Source: Hahella ganghwensis DSM 17046 (lineage in GTDB: Bacteria; Pseudomonadota; Gammaproteobacteria; Pseudomonadales; Oleiphilaceae). From it: a stretch of DNA of 64,000 nucleotides. The stretch's first letter is position 1, and every line of letters starts with the position of its first letter. Both the position numbers and the translations under genes were made by a program. Location of the stretch: contig NZ_AQXX01000143.1 in NCBI RefSeq assembly GCF_000376785.1, forward strand, positions 1 to 64,000, in the 5' to 3' direction. Positions 35,111-44,403 of the stretch are shown here, piece after piece. The notes beneath the pieces were generated by a model. The model had not been told where the DNA came from, ran no database searches, and saw nothing but the letters and a program-made list of their open reading frames with translations.

Positions 35111-35533
35111 ATGTCCAATGAGAATCCCAGCATCATTTCTCACATCTCCATTGGAACGAATCAATTCGATAAGGCCGTCGCTTTTTACGACAAGGTGCTC
35201 TCAGCCATAGGTTGTCAAAGAATCATGGAACACCCCGGTGCAGTTGCCTACGGTAAACAGTTCCCGGAATTCTGGGTGCAGACGCCTATTGATGGTCAAT
35301 CGGCGACTGTGGGTAATGGTTTTCACATTGGTTTCATGGTTTCGAGCAAAGAGGAAGTGCACGCCTTCTATCAGGCCGCAATAGACGCAGGTGCCTCAGG
35401 AGATGGCGAATCGGGACCACGCCCCCATTACGGTGAGCCCTACTATGGCTGTTTCGTCAGGGATCTGGATGGCCATAAGATCGAAGCCACGTATTGGGAT
35501 ATGGAGCTGGCGGCGAAGATATACGGCTCTTAG
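35111..35533 (+). CDS. VOC family protein (glyoxalase/bleomycin resistance fold)
   Basis: The 140-residue protein matches the vicinal oxygen chelate superfamily: ISHISIGTNQFDKAVAFYDKVL at the N-terminus, GFHIGFMVSSKEEVHAFYQAAIDAG in the middle, and YYGCFVRDLDGHKIEATYW at the C-terminus with the metal-site Glu. It is close to the glyoxalase-like group, but the substrate is unknown. AAGGAGC precedes the ATG. A 10-bp hairpin follows the stop at 35568. Confidence 0.85.
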   Translation: MSNENPSIISHISIGTNQFDKAVAFYDKVLSAIGCQRIMEHPGAVAYGKQFPEFWVQTPIDGQSATVGNGFHIGFMVSSKEEVHAFYQAAIDAGASGDGESGPRPHYGEPYYGCFVRDLDGHKIEATYWDMELAAKIYGS

Positions 35534-35567
35534 TTATACTTCAAAAGTTGGCTTTCCTGAAAATTGA

Positions 35568-35601
35568 AGGTTAGTAGTAAAACAGAATTTGCTACTAACC
35601 T
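35568..35601 (+). terminator. Terminator hairpin after the VOC gene
   Basis: AGGTTAGTAG and CTACTAACCT pair perfectly over 10 bp with a 14-base AT-rich loop, about 35 bases after the stop. GTTGATTTATC follows. Confidence 0.55.
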
Positions 35602-35689
35602 GTTGATTTATCATTAATCCTTGAGAATACCTCGATAGCAGCGTGTTTCCTTACCTTGACTTTACCCGCCTTCCCCCTTAGTTTACGGC

Positions 35690-35885
35690 GCGTCACAGGT
35701 GTTCCTTACCAAATATTCACTAAGGAATGAAACGGGAAGTTGGTGCAAACCCAACGCTGCCCCCGCAACGGTAAACGAGAAAAGACAACGAGATACCACT
35801 GTGTTGTTACATGGGAAGGTGTTGTCAGGAAATTTTCCGCTCGTGAGCCCGGAGACCGGCCTGAGACATGAACCGGCATTGCGGA
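35690..35885 (+). ncRNA. Cobalamin (AdoCbl) riboswitch
   Basis: The conserved core is plain: AAACGGGAAGTTGGTGCAAA, then CCAACGCTGCCCCCGCAACGG around 35756-35772, and the B12 box AGCCCGGAGACCGGCCTG at 35845-35862. The aptamer starts in GTCACAGGTGTTCC, and the whole sits about 115 bases before btuB. AdoCbl binding lowers expression of the downstream uptake and salvage genes. The exact 5' edge is approximate. Confidence 0.92.
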
Positions 35886-35999
35886 GGGCTTTGCGGGACA
35901 GAATCCTCCGTCTTCCTCGATGATGTCCCCTCCCTTCGCAATGAATTCCGGCGCTGATTTTAATGCTTGCACGCACCGGTGTGCTGAACTGGAGTTGTC

Positions 36000-37895
36000 A
36001 TGGTCTTTACTCAAATGTCCTGCCGTTTATTGGCAGCTTTTCTACCTGTATCGCTTGCCACATTGAGCCCTCTGGCTCTGGCGATAGAAGATACAACTAC
36101 GGACCCTGTTATTGTGACTGCCACACGGACGGCGCAGACGGCTAATGAATCACTGTCGACAGTGAGGGTGTTGACCCGGGAGGAAATCATCCAGCGTCAG
36201 GCGAAGTCACTGCCGGATCTGCTGAGAGGAGAAGCCGGGATGCATTTCGTCAATAACGGCGGCAGGGGGAAAAATACCTCACTGTTTATTCGAGGGACTG
36301 AGTCGGATCATATACTGGTATTGATAGATGGCGTTAAAGTGGGATCTGCTACTTCCGGCAATACACCATTCCAGGATATTCCCATTGAGCAGATTGAGAG
36401 AATAGAAATTGTTCGGGGTCCTCGTTCCAGTCTATATGGCTCAGAAGCAATTGGGGGCGTCATCCAGATTTTTACTCGCAGAGGCGAGGGCGGGGTGACC
36501 CCAAGTCTCAGTGTGACGGCCGGAAGCTATGACACTTTTGAAGGTTCAGCAGGGGTGTCAGGAAGTGTCGATGGTTTTTTCTATAATTTCTCTGTCAGCG
36601 GTGTGACGACCAATGGTTTTAACGCATGCCATCCTGAAGCGGCTACGGCATTCGGTGGATGCTATGCCGATGAACCGGATAATGATGGTTATGAAAATCT
36701 CTCCAGTAGTCTGCGTATTGGATATCAGTTTGATGGTGGCTCTGAGCTGTCTTTAAATTCTCTTGGAAGTCAAAACGAGTCTGACTTTGATGGAAACTCG
36801 CAGAATCAGTCAGAAACTTTGCAAAGGCTCCTAGGTATACAGTCGTCTATCGTAATTACTGATATATGGTTGCTAAACATGAATGTCGGACGCAGTCTTG
36901 ACGAGTCTGACAACTTTCTGAATGGTGAATTCAAGAGTTCGTTTGATACCCGACGGGATACGGCCACGATACAGAATGACTTTATGCTGTTTGACCGTGA
37001 CACCTTCTCTTTGGGAGTAGACTACCTGCACGATAAAATTGATACCTATGGCGATCAGAACTTTGATTCGGTCATTGATGAGACTGATCAATTTGAAGAC
37101 CTGTCACGGGAAAACTATGGAGCCTATGCTCAGTATCTGATGTCTATGGATGGCTATGATATTGAACTCAGTATCCGTCATGATGACAACGGTCAGTTTG
37201 GCAGTCACTGGACAGGTGGAATTGGTTATGGAATGGAGATTACCGATAGCGTGCGATTTATTGCCACTTATGGAACCGCCTATAAAGCTCCGTCCTTTAA
37301 TGAGCTCTACTATCCTGGCTATGGCAATTCGGAACTGGCCCCTGAAGAGTCCGAAACCATTGAGATTGGCCTGAGAGGTGCCTACCCTGAGACACAATGG
37401 GCGGTCACTTATTTCAATACTCATGTGGATGAATTAATCAGTTACGACAGCACCACTTTTCTGCCGGGTAACATCGACAAAGCTAAAATTAATGGGGTGG
37501 AAATTGTTGTTGATCATCGGTTCCTGCAGCACTGGCAGCTTGGTGTGGATTTAACCATTCAGGATCCGAGAAACGACTCTGCTGGTGCTAACCAGGGGAA
37601 ACTATTGACTCGCAGGCCTGAGCGAAGTGCAAGAATGGATCTGGACTACCATACTGAAGTGTGGTCTGTTGGCGCGACACTTGTCTCTGTTGGCCGGAGT
37701 TACGATGATTTAGGCAATAGCCGAAAGGTGGACGGTTATGAGACCCTTGATGTACGTGCTCAGATAGAACTTGTGGATTCCTGGCTTCTGCAGGGCCGTG
37801 TTGAAAATGTATTTGATGTGGAGTACGAAACTGCGAGCTATTTCAATCAACCAGGTTTAGGTTTCTATCTCACACTGAGATATGCGCCTGAATAG
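36000..37895 (+). CDS. btuB: TonB-dependent vitamin B12 outer-membrane receptor
   Basis: This 631-residue outer-membrane barrel has a signal peptide, a TonB box (DPVIVTATRTAQ), a plug domain (LPDLLRGEAGMHFVNNGGRG, SLFIRGTESDHILVLIDGVKV, IERIEIVRGPRSSLYGSEAIGG) and a 22-strand barrel ending in YLTLRYAPE. A cysteine pair in a loop (CHPEAATAFGGCYADEPDNDG) may bind calcium through its acidic residues, as in BtuB. The riboswitch immediately upstream makes cobalamin the probable ligand. GGAG precedes the ATG. The next gene, cobQ, follows after 33 bases. Confidence 0.9.
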   Translation: MVFTQMSCRLLAAFLPVSLATLSPLALAIEDTTTDPVIVTATRTAQTANESLSTVRVLTREEIIQRQAKSLPDLLRGEAGMHFVNNGGRGKNTSLFIRGTESDHILVLIDGVKVGSATSGNTPFQDIPIEQIERIEIVRGPRSSLYGSEAIGGVIQIFTRRGEGGVTPSLSVTAGSYDTFEGSAGVSGSVDGFFYNFSVSGVTTNGFNACHPEAATAFGGCYADEPDNDGYENLSSSLRIGYQFDGGSELSLNSLGSQNESDFDGNSQNQSETLQRLLGIQSSIVITDIWLLNMNVGRSLDESDNFLNGEFKSSFDTRRDTATIQNDFMLFDRDTFSLGVDYLHDKIDTYGDQNFDSVIDETDQFEDLSRENYGAYAQYLMSMDGYDIELSIRHDDNGQFGSHWTGGIGYGMEITDSVRFIATYGTAYKAPSFNELYYPGYGNSELAPEESETIEIGLRGAYPETQWAVTYFNTHVDELISYDSTTFLPGNIDKAKINGVEIVVDHRFLQHWQLGVDLTIQDPRNDSAGANQGKLLTRRPERSARMDLDYHTEVWSVGATLVSVGRSYDDLGNSRKVDGYETLDVRAQIELVDSWLLQGRVENVFDVEYETASYFNQPGLGFYLTLRYAPE

Positions 37896-37928
37896 GCTTA
37901 AAATACGGTAGAGCAGGGGAATCGCGAC

Positions 37929-39416
37929 ATGCCGACCATCATGGTTCAGGGAACTACCTCAGATGCTGGTAAAAGCACTGTGGTGGCTGGTTTGTGCAGG
38001 TGCCTCTGGCGTCGTGGCATTTCTGTCGCGCCTTTTAAACCCCAGAATATGGCGCTAAACAGCGCCGTGACGTCTGACGGCGGTGAAATTGGTCGCGCCC
38101 AGGCGTTGCAGGCTCAGGCCTGTGGGCTTGAGGCGCATACGGATATGAACCCCATACTACTGAAGCCCAACACAGATGTTGGTGCCCAGGTGATTGTGCA
38201 CGGTAAAGCTCAAGGGAATATGACGGCAACCTCCTATCATCAATATAAGGAGGTTGCCAGGTCGGCGGTGCTGGAATCCCACAAGCGTCTGTCGGAGAAA
38301 TATCCCTTCGTTATTGTTGAAGGCGCCGGTTCCCCCGCTGAAATCAATCTGCGTGAGAATGATATTGCCAATATGGGATTCGCCGAGGCGGTAGATTGTC
38401 CGGTCATTCTGGTTGCTGATATTGACCGTGGCGGCGTTTTTGCACATTTGGTGGGTACATTGGCATTACTCAGCCAGAGTGAGCAGGACAGGGTCATTGG
38501 TTTTGTCATTAACCGGTTTCGCGGCGATATTTCCTTGTTGCAGCCTGGACTTGACTGGCTGGAGGGACGCACGGGCAAACCTGTGTTGGGGGTGCTGCCC
38601 TACCTCCATGGTCTACATCTTGACGCTGAAGATGCGCTTCCCAGAGAGATTCAAAGCCAGACTGACGGTGATGCTCTGAGAGTTATCGTTCCCGCGTTAC
38701 CCCGTATCAGCAATCACACTGACTTTGATCCTTTACGCTTGCATCCACAGGTCGACTTTCGATTTATCGGGCCGGATGATCCGATTCCGGGAGCTGATCT
38801 TATTATTCTACCTGGCAGTAAGTCAGTTCGGGATGATCTGGCCTGGCTGAAAAAGCAGGGATGGGAAGCGGCGATTCGTCGCCACATTCGTTTGGGAGGA
38901 AAGCTCCTGGGAATCTGTGGCGGCTACCAAATGCTGGGTCATCGGATTGAGGACCCTGCTGGCGTCGAGGGAGTGCCGGGAGAGTCCGAGGGGCTTGGTT
39001 GGCTGAATTGCGAAACCCGTTTGCAGGAAAGCAAGCAGCTCTTCAACCGGGAAGGGCGGATGACATTGACTGATGCTGAGGTCCATGGTTATGAGATCCA
39101 TGTAGGAACCACCACGGGGGCTGACACGCAAAGACCTGTCATTCTCGGGGATGGCGGTCCGGATGGTGCTCTGAGTGAGGATGGCATGATTGCCGGCACA
39201 TACTGGCATGGTTTGTTTGAACACCCTGAAGCCTTGCAGGCTTGGCTGAGCTGGGGAGGATTGCCGTCATCAGAGCGCGTCGATTATATGGCCATCAGAG
39301 AGCAGCAGATTGAACGACTGGCCGATGTTATTGAAGCATCGCTCGACCTGGATCAATTACTAAATATGTCTTCGATACGATTAAAAGATCTTTCTGCCAG
39401 TTCAAGGGGGCGTTAA
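37929..39416 (+). CDS. cobQ: Cobyric acid synthase (glutamine-hydrolysing)
   Basis: This 495-residue enzyme amidates adenosylcobyrinic acid a,c-diamide to cobyric acid using glutamine and ATP. Its N-terminal dethiobiotin-synthetase-like domain begins with Walker [10 protein letters not shown] (8-16) and contains [12 protein letters not shown] and [15 protein letters not shown]. The C-terminal class I glutaminase has Cys330 in [12 protein letters not shown] and the His of [12 protein letters not shown]. Since no genes for corrin ring synthesis are nearby, it might serve cobyrinate salvage. Its stop overlaps the cobU start by one base. Confidence 0.92.
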   Translation: MPTIMVQGTTSDAGKSTVVAGLCRCLWRRGISVAPFKPQNMALNSAVTSDGGEIGRAQALQAQACGLEAHTDMNPILLKPNTDVGAQVIVHGKAQGNMTATSYHQYKEVARSAVLESHKRLSEKYPFVIVEGAGSPAEINLRENDIANMGFAEAVDCPVILVADIDRGGVFAHLVGTLALLSQSEQDRVIGFVINRFRGDISLLQPGLDWLEGRTGKPVLGVLPYLHGLHLDAEDALPREIQSQTDGDALRVIVPALPRISNHTDFDPLRLHPQVDFRFIGPDDPIPGADLIILPGSKSVRDDLAWLKKQGWEAAIRRHIRLGGKLLGICGGYQMLGHRIEDPAGVEGVPGESEGLGWLNCETRLQESKQLFNREGRMTLTDAEVHGYEIHVGTTTGADTQRPVILGDGGPDGALSEDGMIAGTYWHGLFEHPEALQAWLSWGGLPSSERVDYMAIREQQIERLADVIEASLDLDQLLNMSSIRLKDLSASSRGR

Positions 39417-39922
39417 TGAAAGCGCTGATACTGGGAGGTGTAAAGTCTGGAAAGAGTCGTTATGCTGAGGCCATTGTAAGCGCAATTTCCAGTCATGTGA
39501 CCTATATCGCTACAGCAACGGCGCTGGATTCCGGGATGGGGAAGCGAATCGCCCGTCATCGGGCAGACCGGCCAATGGATTGGGTAACGCTTGAAGAGCC
39601 TGTTCGTCTTGGGCGGGCGATTGAAGCATCCACTGAGTCTGACGTTATACTGGTGGACTGCCTGACACTTTGGCTGACCAATCTGTTGCTAAAAGAAGAC
39701 GAAGAGCTGCTGAGTAAGGAAATAGCCGCATTTGAAGAGGCCGTCGTCAATTGCCAGATACCTTTGGTGATGGTGTCCAATGAAACGAATATGGGAGTTG
39801 TTCCCTTGGGCGAACTCAGCCGTCGGTTTTGTGATGAGGCTGGTTTGCTGCATCAACGGCTGGCCAGGGTATGTGATCGTGTGGAGTTGATTGTGGCTGG
39901 ACTGAGTACGAAATTGAAGTGA
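39416..39922 (+). CDS. cobU: Bifunctional adenosylcobinamide kinase/guanylyltransferase
   Basis: The 168-residue cytosolic enzyme phosphorylates adenosylcobinamide and then transfers GMP to give AdoCbi-GDP. Its Walker A is GGVKSGKS (7-14). HRADRPMDWVTLEEP carries the His that receives GMP, and VDCLTLWLTNLL and VSNETNMGVVPLGELSRRFCDEAG are strongly conserved family motifs. Length is normal. The gene overlaps cobQ and is followed by cobT after 32 bases, so translation is likely coupled. Confidence 0.92.
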   Translation: MKALILGGVKSGKSRYAEAIVSAISSHVTYIATATALDSGMGKRIARHRADRPMDWVTLEEPVRLGRAIEASTESDVILVDCLTLWLTNLLLKEDEELLSKEIAAFEEAVVNCQIPLVMVSNETNMGVVPLGELSRRFCDEAGLLHQRLARVCDRVELIVAGLSTKLK

Positions 39923-39954
39923 TTAATAACCTGCCAATATGGAGATTCTGATTG

Positions 39955-41007
39955 ATGAGTCTGTCTGATGTGCTGCCGGAAGTTGCTGCTGTCAATGATG
40001 AATGGGACGAAAAATTGCGTGCCGCTATTGACCATAAGACCAAGCCCCTGGGAGCACTAGGGCAGTTGGAAACTTTGGCGTTGCAAATTGGTCGTTTACA
40101 GGGAACGTTAAGGCCCTCCCTGGTAGCCCCCCAAATTCTTGTGTTTGCCTCAGATCATGGAATCGCCAGAGAAGGTGTTAGCGCCTACCCACAGGATGTG
40201 ACCTGGCAAATGGTATATAACTTTCTGGGAGGTGGGGCGGCGATCAATGTATTCAGCCGTCAGCATGGAATCGCCGTCCGGATAATTGATGTTGGCGTCA
40301 ATCATGATTTTCGAAACGAACCTGGACTGATACAGGAGAAAGTCGGTCCTGGTACTGCCAGCATGTTGCAGGGAACAGCAATGAGTGAAGACGAGTGTAT
40401 CACTGCACTTCAGGCAGGACGTCGCCAGGCCCAGGCTGTGCTGAATCTGGGGGCAAATGTTATCGGTATGGGAGAGATGGGAATCGGTAACACCTCCTCG
40501 GCGGCATTGATTATGAGTCGAATACTGGATTTGCCCTTGGAAGAATGCGTTGGTCGGGGCACTGGTGTTGACGATGAGCAATACCAGCGCAAGTTATCCA
40601 TTCTAAAGCAGGTTGCCGACCTTCACTCTGATGCCAGGACGCCGATGGAAGTACTGACTGCCATGGGTGGGTTTGAGATTGCTGCGATGGTTGGTGCCAT
40701 GGTGGAATCCGCCGCGCATGGCGTATTGGTGCTGGTGGATGGGTTCATTGCCAGTGCAGCCTATTTGATTGCCAGTCAATTGCGCCCCGAGATAAAACAC
40801 TACGCCGTGTTTTGCCATTGCTCCGAAGAGATGGGGCACCGTCTGATGCTCTCGCGTCTGCAGGCTCAGCCATTACTTCAGATTGGGATGCGGTTAGGGG
40901 AGGGCTCCGGATGTGCTGTGGCTTACCCTCTGCTGCAGAGTGCTGTTATCATGCTGACGGATATGGCCAGCTTCTCTGAAGCAGGCGTCAGTGAAAAAGC
41001 TGAGTAG
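39955..41007 (+). CDS. cobT: Nicotinate-nucleotide-dimethylbenzimidazole phosphoribosyltransferase
   Basis: The 350-residue enzyme makes alpha-ribazole 5'-phosphate from dimethylbenzimidazole and nicotinate mononucleotide. Diagnostic motifs are KPLGALGQLE, FASDHGIAREGVSAYPQDVT, GEMGIGNTSSAA, GRGTGVDD and the catalytic glutamate in RLGEGSGCAVAYPLL (Glu316, matching Glu317 of the Salmonella enzyme). An ATG at 39955 with GGAG upstream was preferred to a TTG one codon earlier. It is followed by cobS after six bases. Confidence 0.93.
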   Translation: MSLSDVLPEVAAVNDEWDEKLRAAIDHKTKPLGALGQLETLALQIGRLQGTLRPSLVAPQILVFASDHGIAREGVSAYPQDVTWQMVYNFLGGGAAINVFSRQHGIAVRIIDVGVNHDFRNEPGLIQEKVGPGTASMLQGTAMSEDECITALQAGRRQAQAVLNLGANVIGMGEMGIGNTSSAALIMSRILDLPLEECVGRGTGVDDEQYQRKLSILKQVADLHSDARTPMEVLTAMGGFEIAAMVGAMVESAAHGVLVLVDGFIASAAYLIASQLRPEIKHYAVFCHCSEEMGHRLMLSRLQAQPLLQIGMRLGEGSGCAVAYPLLQSAVIMLTDMASFSEAGVSEKAE

Positions 41008-41013
41008 TGCCAA

Positions 41014-41796
41014 GTGACTGACTTGGCAGACAAAGCCCCCCGCTGGCAGCAGGAGCTTCAATGGTTTCTGATGGCGCTTCAGTTTTATACCAGAATACCG
41101 GTACAGCTACCTTTACCTTTTAAGGACGAGGATCTTAATCATGCCAGCCGATATATCGGTGCTGTCGGTTGGATTGTGGCGGCCCTGTGTACTCTGGGTT
41201 ATTGCCTGGGACTTTGGCTTTACGGGCCCTGGGCTGCTGCCTTGCTGGCTGTAGTGGCTGGCGTGCTGGTAACGGGAGCTTTTCACGAAGATGGGCTGGC
41301 TGACGCATTGGATGGTTTTGGAGGTGGATATACGCCTGAGCACATTCTCGACATTATGAAGGATAGTCGGGTCGGGACCTATGGCGCTTTGGCCCTGGTA
41401 TTTACGGTCGCCTCAAAAATCATCATGCTGGCGCATTTTGAATGGATTTACGCATTATTGGGATTATGGGTGGCCCATAGTTCCAGCCGCGTTCTGGCCA
41501 TCAGCCTGGTGGGGGACCTGCCCTATGTGCAGGCAGATATGCGCAGTAAAGTAAAACCTATTGCCAAGAGTATCGACTCACAGGATGTCATGATTGCTAT
41601 GATCTTTGGCATTATTCCTCTCCTCTTTCTGCCTTTGCTGTCTGCTGTGATGGTCGTAATAGCGTTATTGTGTCTGCGTTATGGGGCTAGGCGTTATTTG
41701 TCCGCAAGGCTTGGAGGCTATACTGGCGACTGCCTGGGGGCTGTGCAGCAATTGGGCGAAATGCTGGTACTTTTCGTATTGGCTGCCGTGTTCTAA
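41014..41796 (+). CDS. cobS: Adenosylcobinamide-GDP ribazoletransferase (cobalamin 5'-phosphate synthase)
   Basis: This 260-residue integral membrane enzyme joins AdoCbi-GDP and alpha-ribazole phosphate. Its multiple hydrophobic segments surround the acidic Mg-binding motif FHEDGLADALDGFGGG, and the family signature MKDSRVGTYGALAL follows. ALQFYTRIPV near the N-terminus is also typical. Translation begins with GTG at 41014, six bases after the cobT stop. GCVQQ-type C-terminal text TGDCLGAVQQLGE supports the call. Confidence 0.92.
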   Translation: MTDLADKAPRWQQELQWFLMALQFYTRIPVQLPLPFKDEDLNHASRYIGAVGWIVAALCTLGYCLGLWLYGPWAAALLAVVAGVLVTGAFHEDGLADALDGFGGGYTPEHILDIMKDSRVGTYGALALVFTVASKIIMLAHFEWIYALLGLWVAHSSSRVLAISLVGDLPYVQADMRSKVKPIAKSIDSQDVMIAMIFGIIPLLFLPLLSAVMVVIALLCLRYGARRYLSARLGGYTGDCLGAVQQLGEMLVLFVLAAVF

Positions 41797-41858
41797 TAAG
41801 CTGTTTTCCAATAAGTAGAAGGGGCTCCAGAGGCCTGTACTATTTTTGTTGATCTGTT

Positions 41859-42425
41859 ATGCACATCGTACTAATTCGACATACCAGGGTGGGAGTGCCC
41901 AAGGGAACCGTCTACGGACAGTTGGATGTGCCGTTGGCCGATTCCTACCCTGAGGAGCTGGAGGTAATTCGGCGCCAGTTACCGCCACAGTGCCGGACTA
42001 TTTATAGTAGTCCCCTGTCCAGGTGCAGGCGTCTGGCTGAGGCCATTTCCCAGGATTTGCTCAAATCTCCACAATATGTTGAATTATTGATGGAAATGCA
42101 TTTTGGAGATTGGGAGGGAAAAAGCTGGCAGGAGCTACCCCAGGCACTGGCACGGGAGTGGGGGGACAACTGGCAAACCCAGGCCACACCGGGAGGGGAG
42201 AGTTATCAGGATCTCTATGCGCGCAGCCGGGGCTTTATTTCTCAGCACCTGCAATCCCACTCACCGGACGACACTGTTGTCATTGTTGCACACGCTGGTG
42301 TTTTGCGTAGCCTCTGTCTGCAAATACATCCTGAGTACAAATCCTGGCCGCAACGTGACACATTCAAGATACCCTTCGATTATGGTGCGGTGATGTCCTT
42401 TGATTGGGAGTACGAATCCCCCTGA
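41859..42425 (+). CDS. cobC: Alpha-ribazole phosphatase (histidine phosphatase family)
   Basis: The 188-residue protein belongs to the phosphoglycerate mutase-like histidine phosphatases. Its active-site motif LIRHTRVGVPKGTVYGQLDVP places the phospho-His in RHT, and the second His lies in VIVAHAGVLRSL. SSPLSRCRRLAEAI is also typical. The position after cobS indicates that it removes the 5' phosphate from alpha-ribazole phosphate or cobalamin 5'-phosphate. The 12-base gap to the convergent Lrp gene leaves no room for a terminator. Confidence 0.88.
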   Translation: MHIVLIRHTRVGVPKGTVYGQLDVPLADSYPEELEVIRRQLPPQCRTIYSSPLSRCRRLAEAISQDLLKSPQYVELLMEMHFGDWEGKSWQELPQALAREWGDNWQTQATPGGESYQDLYARSRGFISQHLQSHSPDDTVVIVAHAGVLRSLCLQIHPEYKSWPQRDTFKIPFDYGAVMSFDWEYESP

Positions 42426-42437
42426 AACGGACTCATG

Positions 42438-42926
42438 TTACCCAATAGGATCGCTGGTCTGGCGTAGATTCAGTTCCTGGGTTTCTTTTACGGTTTCCAT
42501 CACCACATAACTTCTTGAGTCACGGACGCCCGGCAGGGAGAGAATTTTCTCGCCCAGCAGAGCCCGGTACTGATCAATATCGCCAACCCGGGCTTTGATC
42601 AGGTAATCAAAGTTTCCCGATACCAGGTGGCACTCCTGTACCTCCGGCACTTGGATGGCTGCCTGTTTGAACTCAGCGAATACGTCCCGTGATGTGCGGT
42701 TCAGACCGATCTCAATAAAAACCACGAGGCCAGCCCCAAGTTTTTTGGCATTGAGAACGGAAGTAAACTGTTTGATGAAGCCATCTCTTTCAAGGCGTTT
42801 TACCCGTTCCAGACAAGGGGTTGGGCTCAAGTTTACTCGCCTGGAGAGATCCGTGTTGGAAATCCGGGCATTCTTCTGAAGCTCGTTCAGTATTGCTATG
42901 TCAATTCTGTCAATCTGTTTCTTCAT
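42438..42926 (-). CDS. Lrp/AsnC family transcriptional regulator
   Basis: The 162-residue protein has an N-terminal winged HTH (LDRIDIAILNELQKNARISN-type text and VNLSPTPCLERVKRLERDGFI) and a C-terminal RAM ligand-binding domain (VVFIEIGLNR, VQECHLVSGNFDYLIKARV, LPGVRDSRSYVVMETVKET). It resembles the Lrp/BkdR group. It is divergent from alanine dehydrogenase across 163 AT-rich bases, which suggests it controls ald in response to alanine or leucine. No clear binding motif could be singled out. Confidence 0.87.
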   Translation of the reverse strand: MKKQIDRIDIAILNELQKNARISNTDLSRRVNLSPTPCLERVKRLERDGFIKQFTSVLNAKKLGAGLVVFIEIGLNRTSRDVFAEFKQAAIQVPEVQECHLVSGNFDYLIKARVGDIDQYRALLGEKILSLPGVRDSRSYVVMETVKETQELNLRQTSDPIG

Positions 42927-43089
42927 AAGATATTGGAATAATCAACCTAAAAGCTGCTAAATACAGTTGAATATGCTAACAGAAAGCATAACTTTAGATC
43001 ATTGTTCGTTTAGGGTTATTTATAATTTTAATAATCGCATGTGAAAAAACAACGAAACAAAAACCCACAAACAATGATTAGGAGGTCCT

Positions 43090-44211
43090 ATGCTCGTTGG
43101 AGTCCCAAAGGAAATCAAAAACCATGAATACCGTGTTGGTTTAACCCCCAATGCTGTTCATGAGCTGGTTCAACATGGCCATCAGGTGGTGGTGCAGAAG
43201 GATGCCGGCACTGCAATCGATTTCACCGACGACCAATATGAAGCAGCAGGAGCCCGCATTTTATCTACGGCAGAAGAGGTTTTTGCCACTGCCGAGATGA
43301 TTGTAAAGGTTAAAGAGCCGCAAGCCCAGGAACGCGCTATGCTAAGGCCTGAGCACACTCTTTTCACTTACCTGCACCTTGCCCCGGATGTTCCCCAAAC
43401 CCAGGACCTGCTGAAAAGCGGCGCAACCTGCATCGCCTACGAAACCGTCACTGACGCAAATGGCCGCCTTCCCCTCTTGGCGCCAATGTCTGAAGTTGCC
43501 GGGCGTATGAGTATTCAGGCGGGTGCGCGCTGTCTTGAAAAATCCCAGAGTGGCCGTGGTCTGCTGTTGGGTGGCGTGCCTGGCGTTGATGCGGCAACAG
43601 TTGTCGTACTCGGCGGTGGGGTTGTTGGATTCAACGCTACTCAGATGGCTGTCGGCATGGGCGCACATGTTGTCGTTCTCGATAAGTCGATCGATGCACT
43701 GCGTCGTTTTGACAGTATCTTTGGCAATCGGGTACAAACCGTTTTCTCTACGGCCAAATCTGTAGAGGACTGGGTAACCCGCGCGGACCTGATGATTGGT
43801 GGTGTGCTGATTCCAGGAGCTGCTGCACCCAAACTCGTTTCCCGTGATCTGGTCAGCCGCATGAAGCGTGGCGCTGCCGTCGTTGACGTCGCCATTGATC
43901 AGGGTGGTTGCTTTGAAACTTCCCACGCCACAACACACGCAGAGCCTACCTTCATCGTCGACGATGTTGTTCATTACTGTGTGGCAAACATGCCTGGTGC
44001 GGTCGCCAGAACCTCCACGGTTGCCCTGAACAATGCCACCATGTCTTATGTCATGGAATTGGCTAACAAGGGTGCCAGAAAAGCTCTGGAAGACAATCCT
44101 TACCTGTTGCAAGGTTTGAATGTTGTCAAAGGTCAATTGACCTGTCCGTCTGTTGGCGCTGCCCAGAACATTGAGTCACTGACACCTGAACAAGGACTGA
44201 AACTGGTTTAA
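43090..44211 (+). CDS. ald: Alanine dehydrogenase
   Basis: The 373-residue NAD-dependent enzyme interconverts alanine and pyruvate plus ammonia. Typical features are VGVPKEIKNHEYRVGLTP at the N-terminus, the catalytic Lys75 in VKVKEP and His96 in TYLHLAPD, PEVAGRMS-type text (SEVAGRMSIQAGARCLE), and the NAD-binding GGGVVGFNATQMAVGMGA. The C-terminal CVANMPGAVARTSTVALNNAT is highly conserved in the family. AGGAGG lies just before the ATG. It is probably regulated by the divergent Lrp-type protein. A perfect 14-bp terminator follows. Confidence 0.94.
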   Translation: MLVGVPKEIKNHEYRVGLTPNAVHELVQHGHQVVVQKDAGTAIDFTDDQYEAAGARILSTAEEVFATAEMIVKVKEPQAQERAMLRPEHTLFTYLHLAPDVPQTQDLLKSGATCIAYETVTDANGRLPLLAPMSEVAGRMSIQAGARCLEKSQSGRGLLLGGVPGVDAATVVVLGGGVVGFNATQMAVGMGAHVVVLDKSIDALRRFDSIFGNRVQTVFSTAKSVEDWVTRADLMIGGVLIPGAAAPKLVSRDLVSRMKRGAAVVDVAIDQGGCFETSHATTHAEPTFIVDDVVHYCVANMPGAVARTSTVALNNATMSYVMELANKGARKALEDNPYLLQGLNVVKGQLTCPSVGAAQNIESLTPEQGLKLV

Positions 44212-44237
44212 TTGCCTGTTTCTGAGTTCTGAAAGAA

Positions 44238-44268
44238 AATCAGCGCGGACGAAACGTTCGCGCTGATT
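44238..44268 (+). terminator. Rho-independent terminator after ald
   Basis: A 14-bp stem (AATCAGCGCGGACG with CGTTCGCGCTGATT, one G-T pair) has a 3-base AAA loop, 27 bases after the ald stop. CCCTTTG follows. Confidence 0.75.
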
Positions 44269-44403
44269 CCCTTTGCCCGTCCATGGGCGGCTTCCTGGAA
44301 GCCTGTCATCCCTTTACTTTCCTTGTTTTGTTATAAGTATGCTCTTTGGGGCGGTGTTTCTGTTGTGCCACGTCCGCGTCAGTGCGGAACGGGACAATAG
44401 AAA

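Noticed and set aside
43342-44136. 264-codon open frame antisense to alanine dehydrogenase
   Set aside because: The sense strand encodes a strongly conserved Ald with all catalytic residues; the antisense product has no family resemblance and irregular composition.
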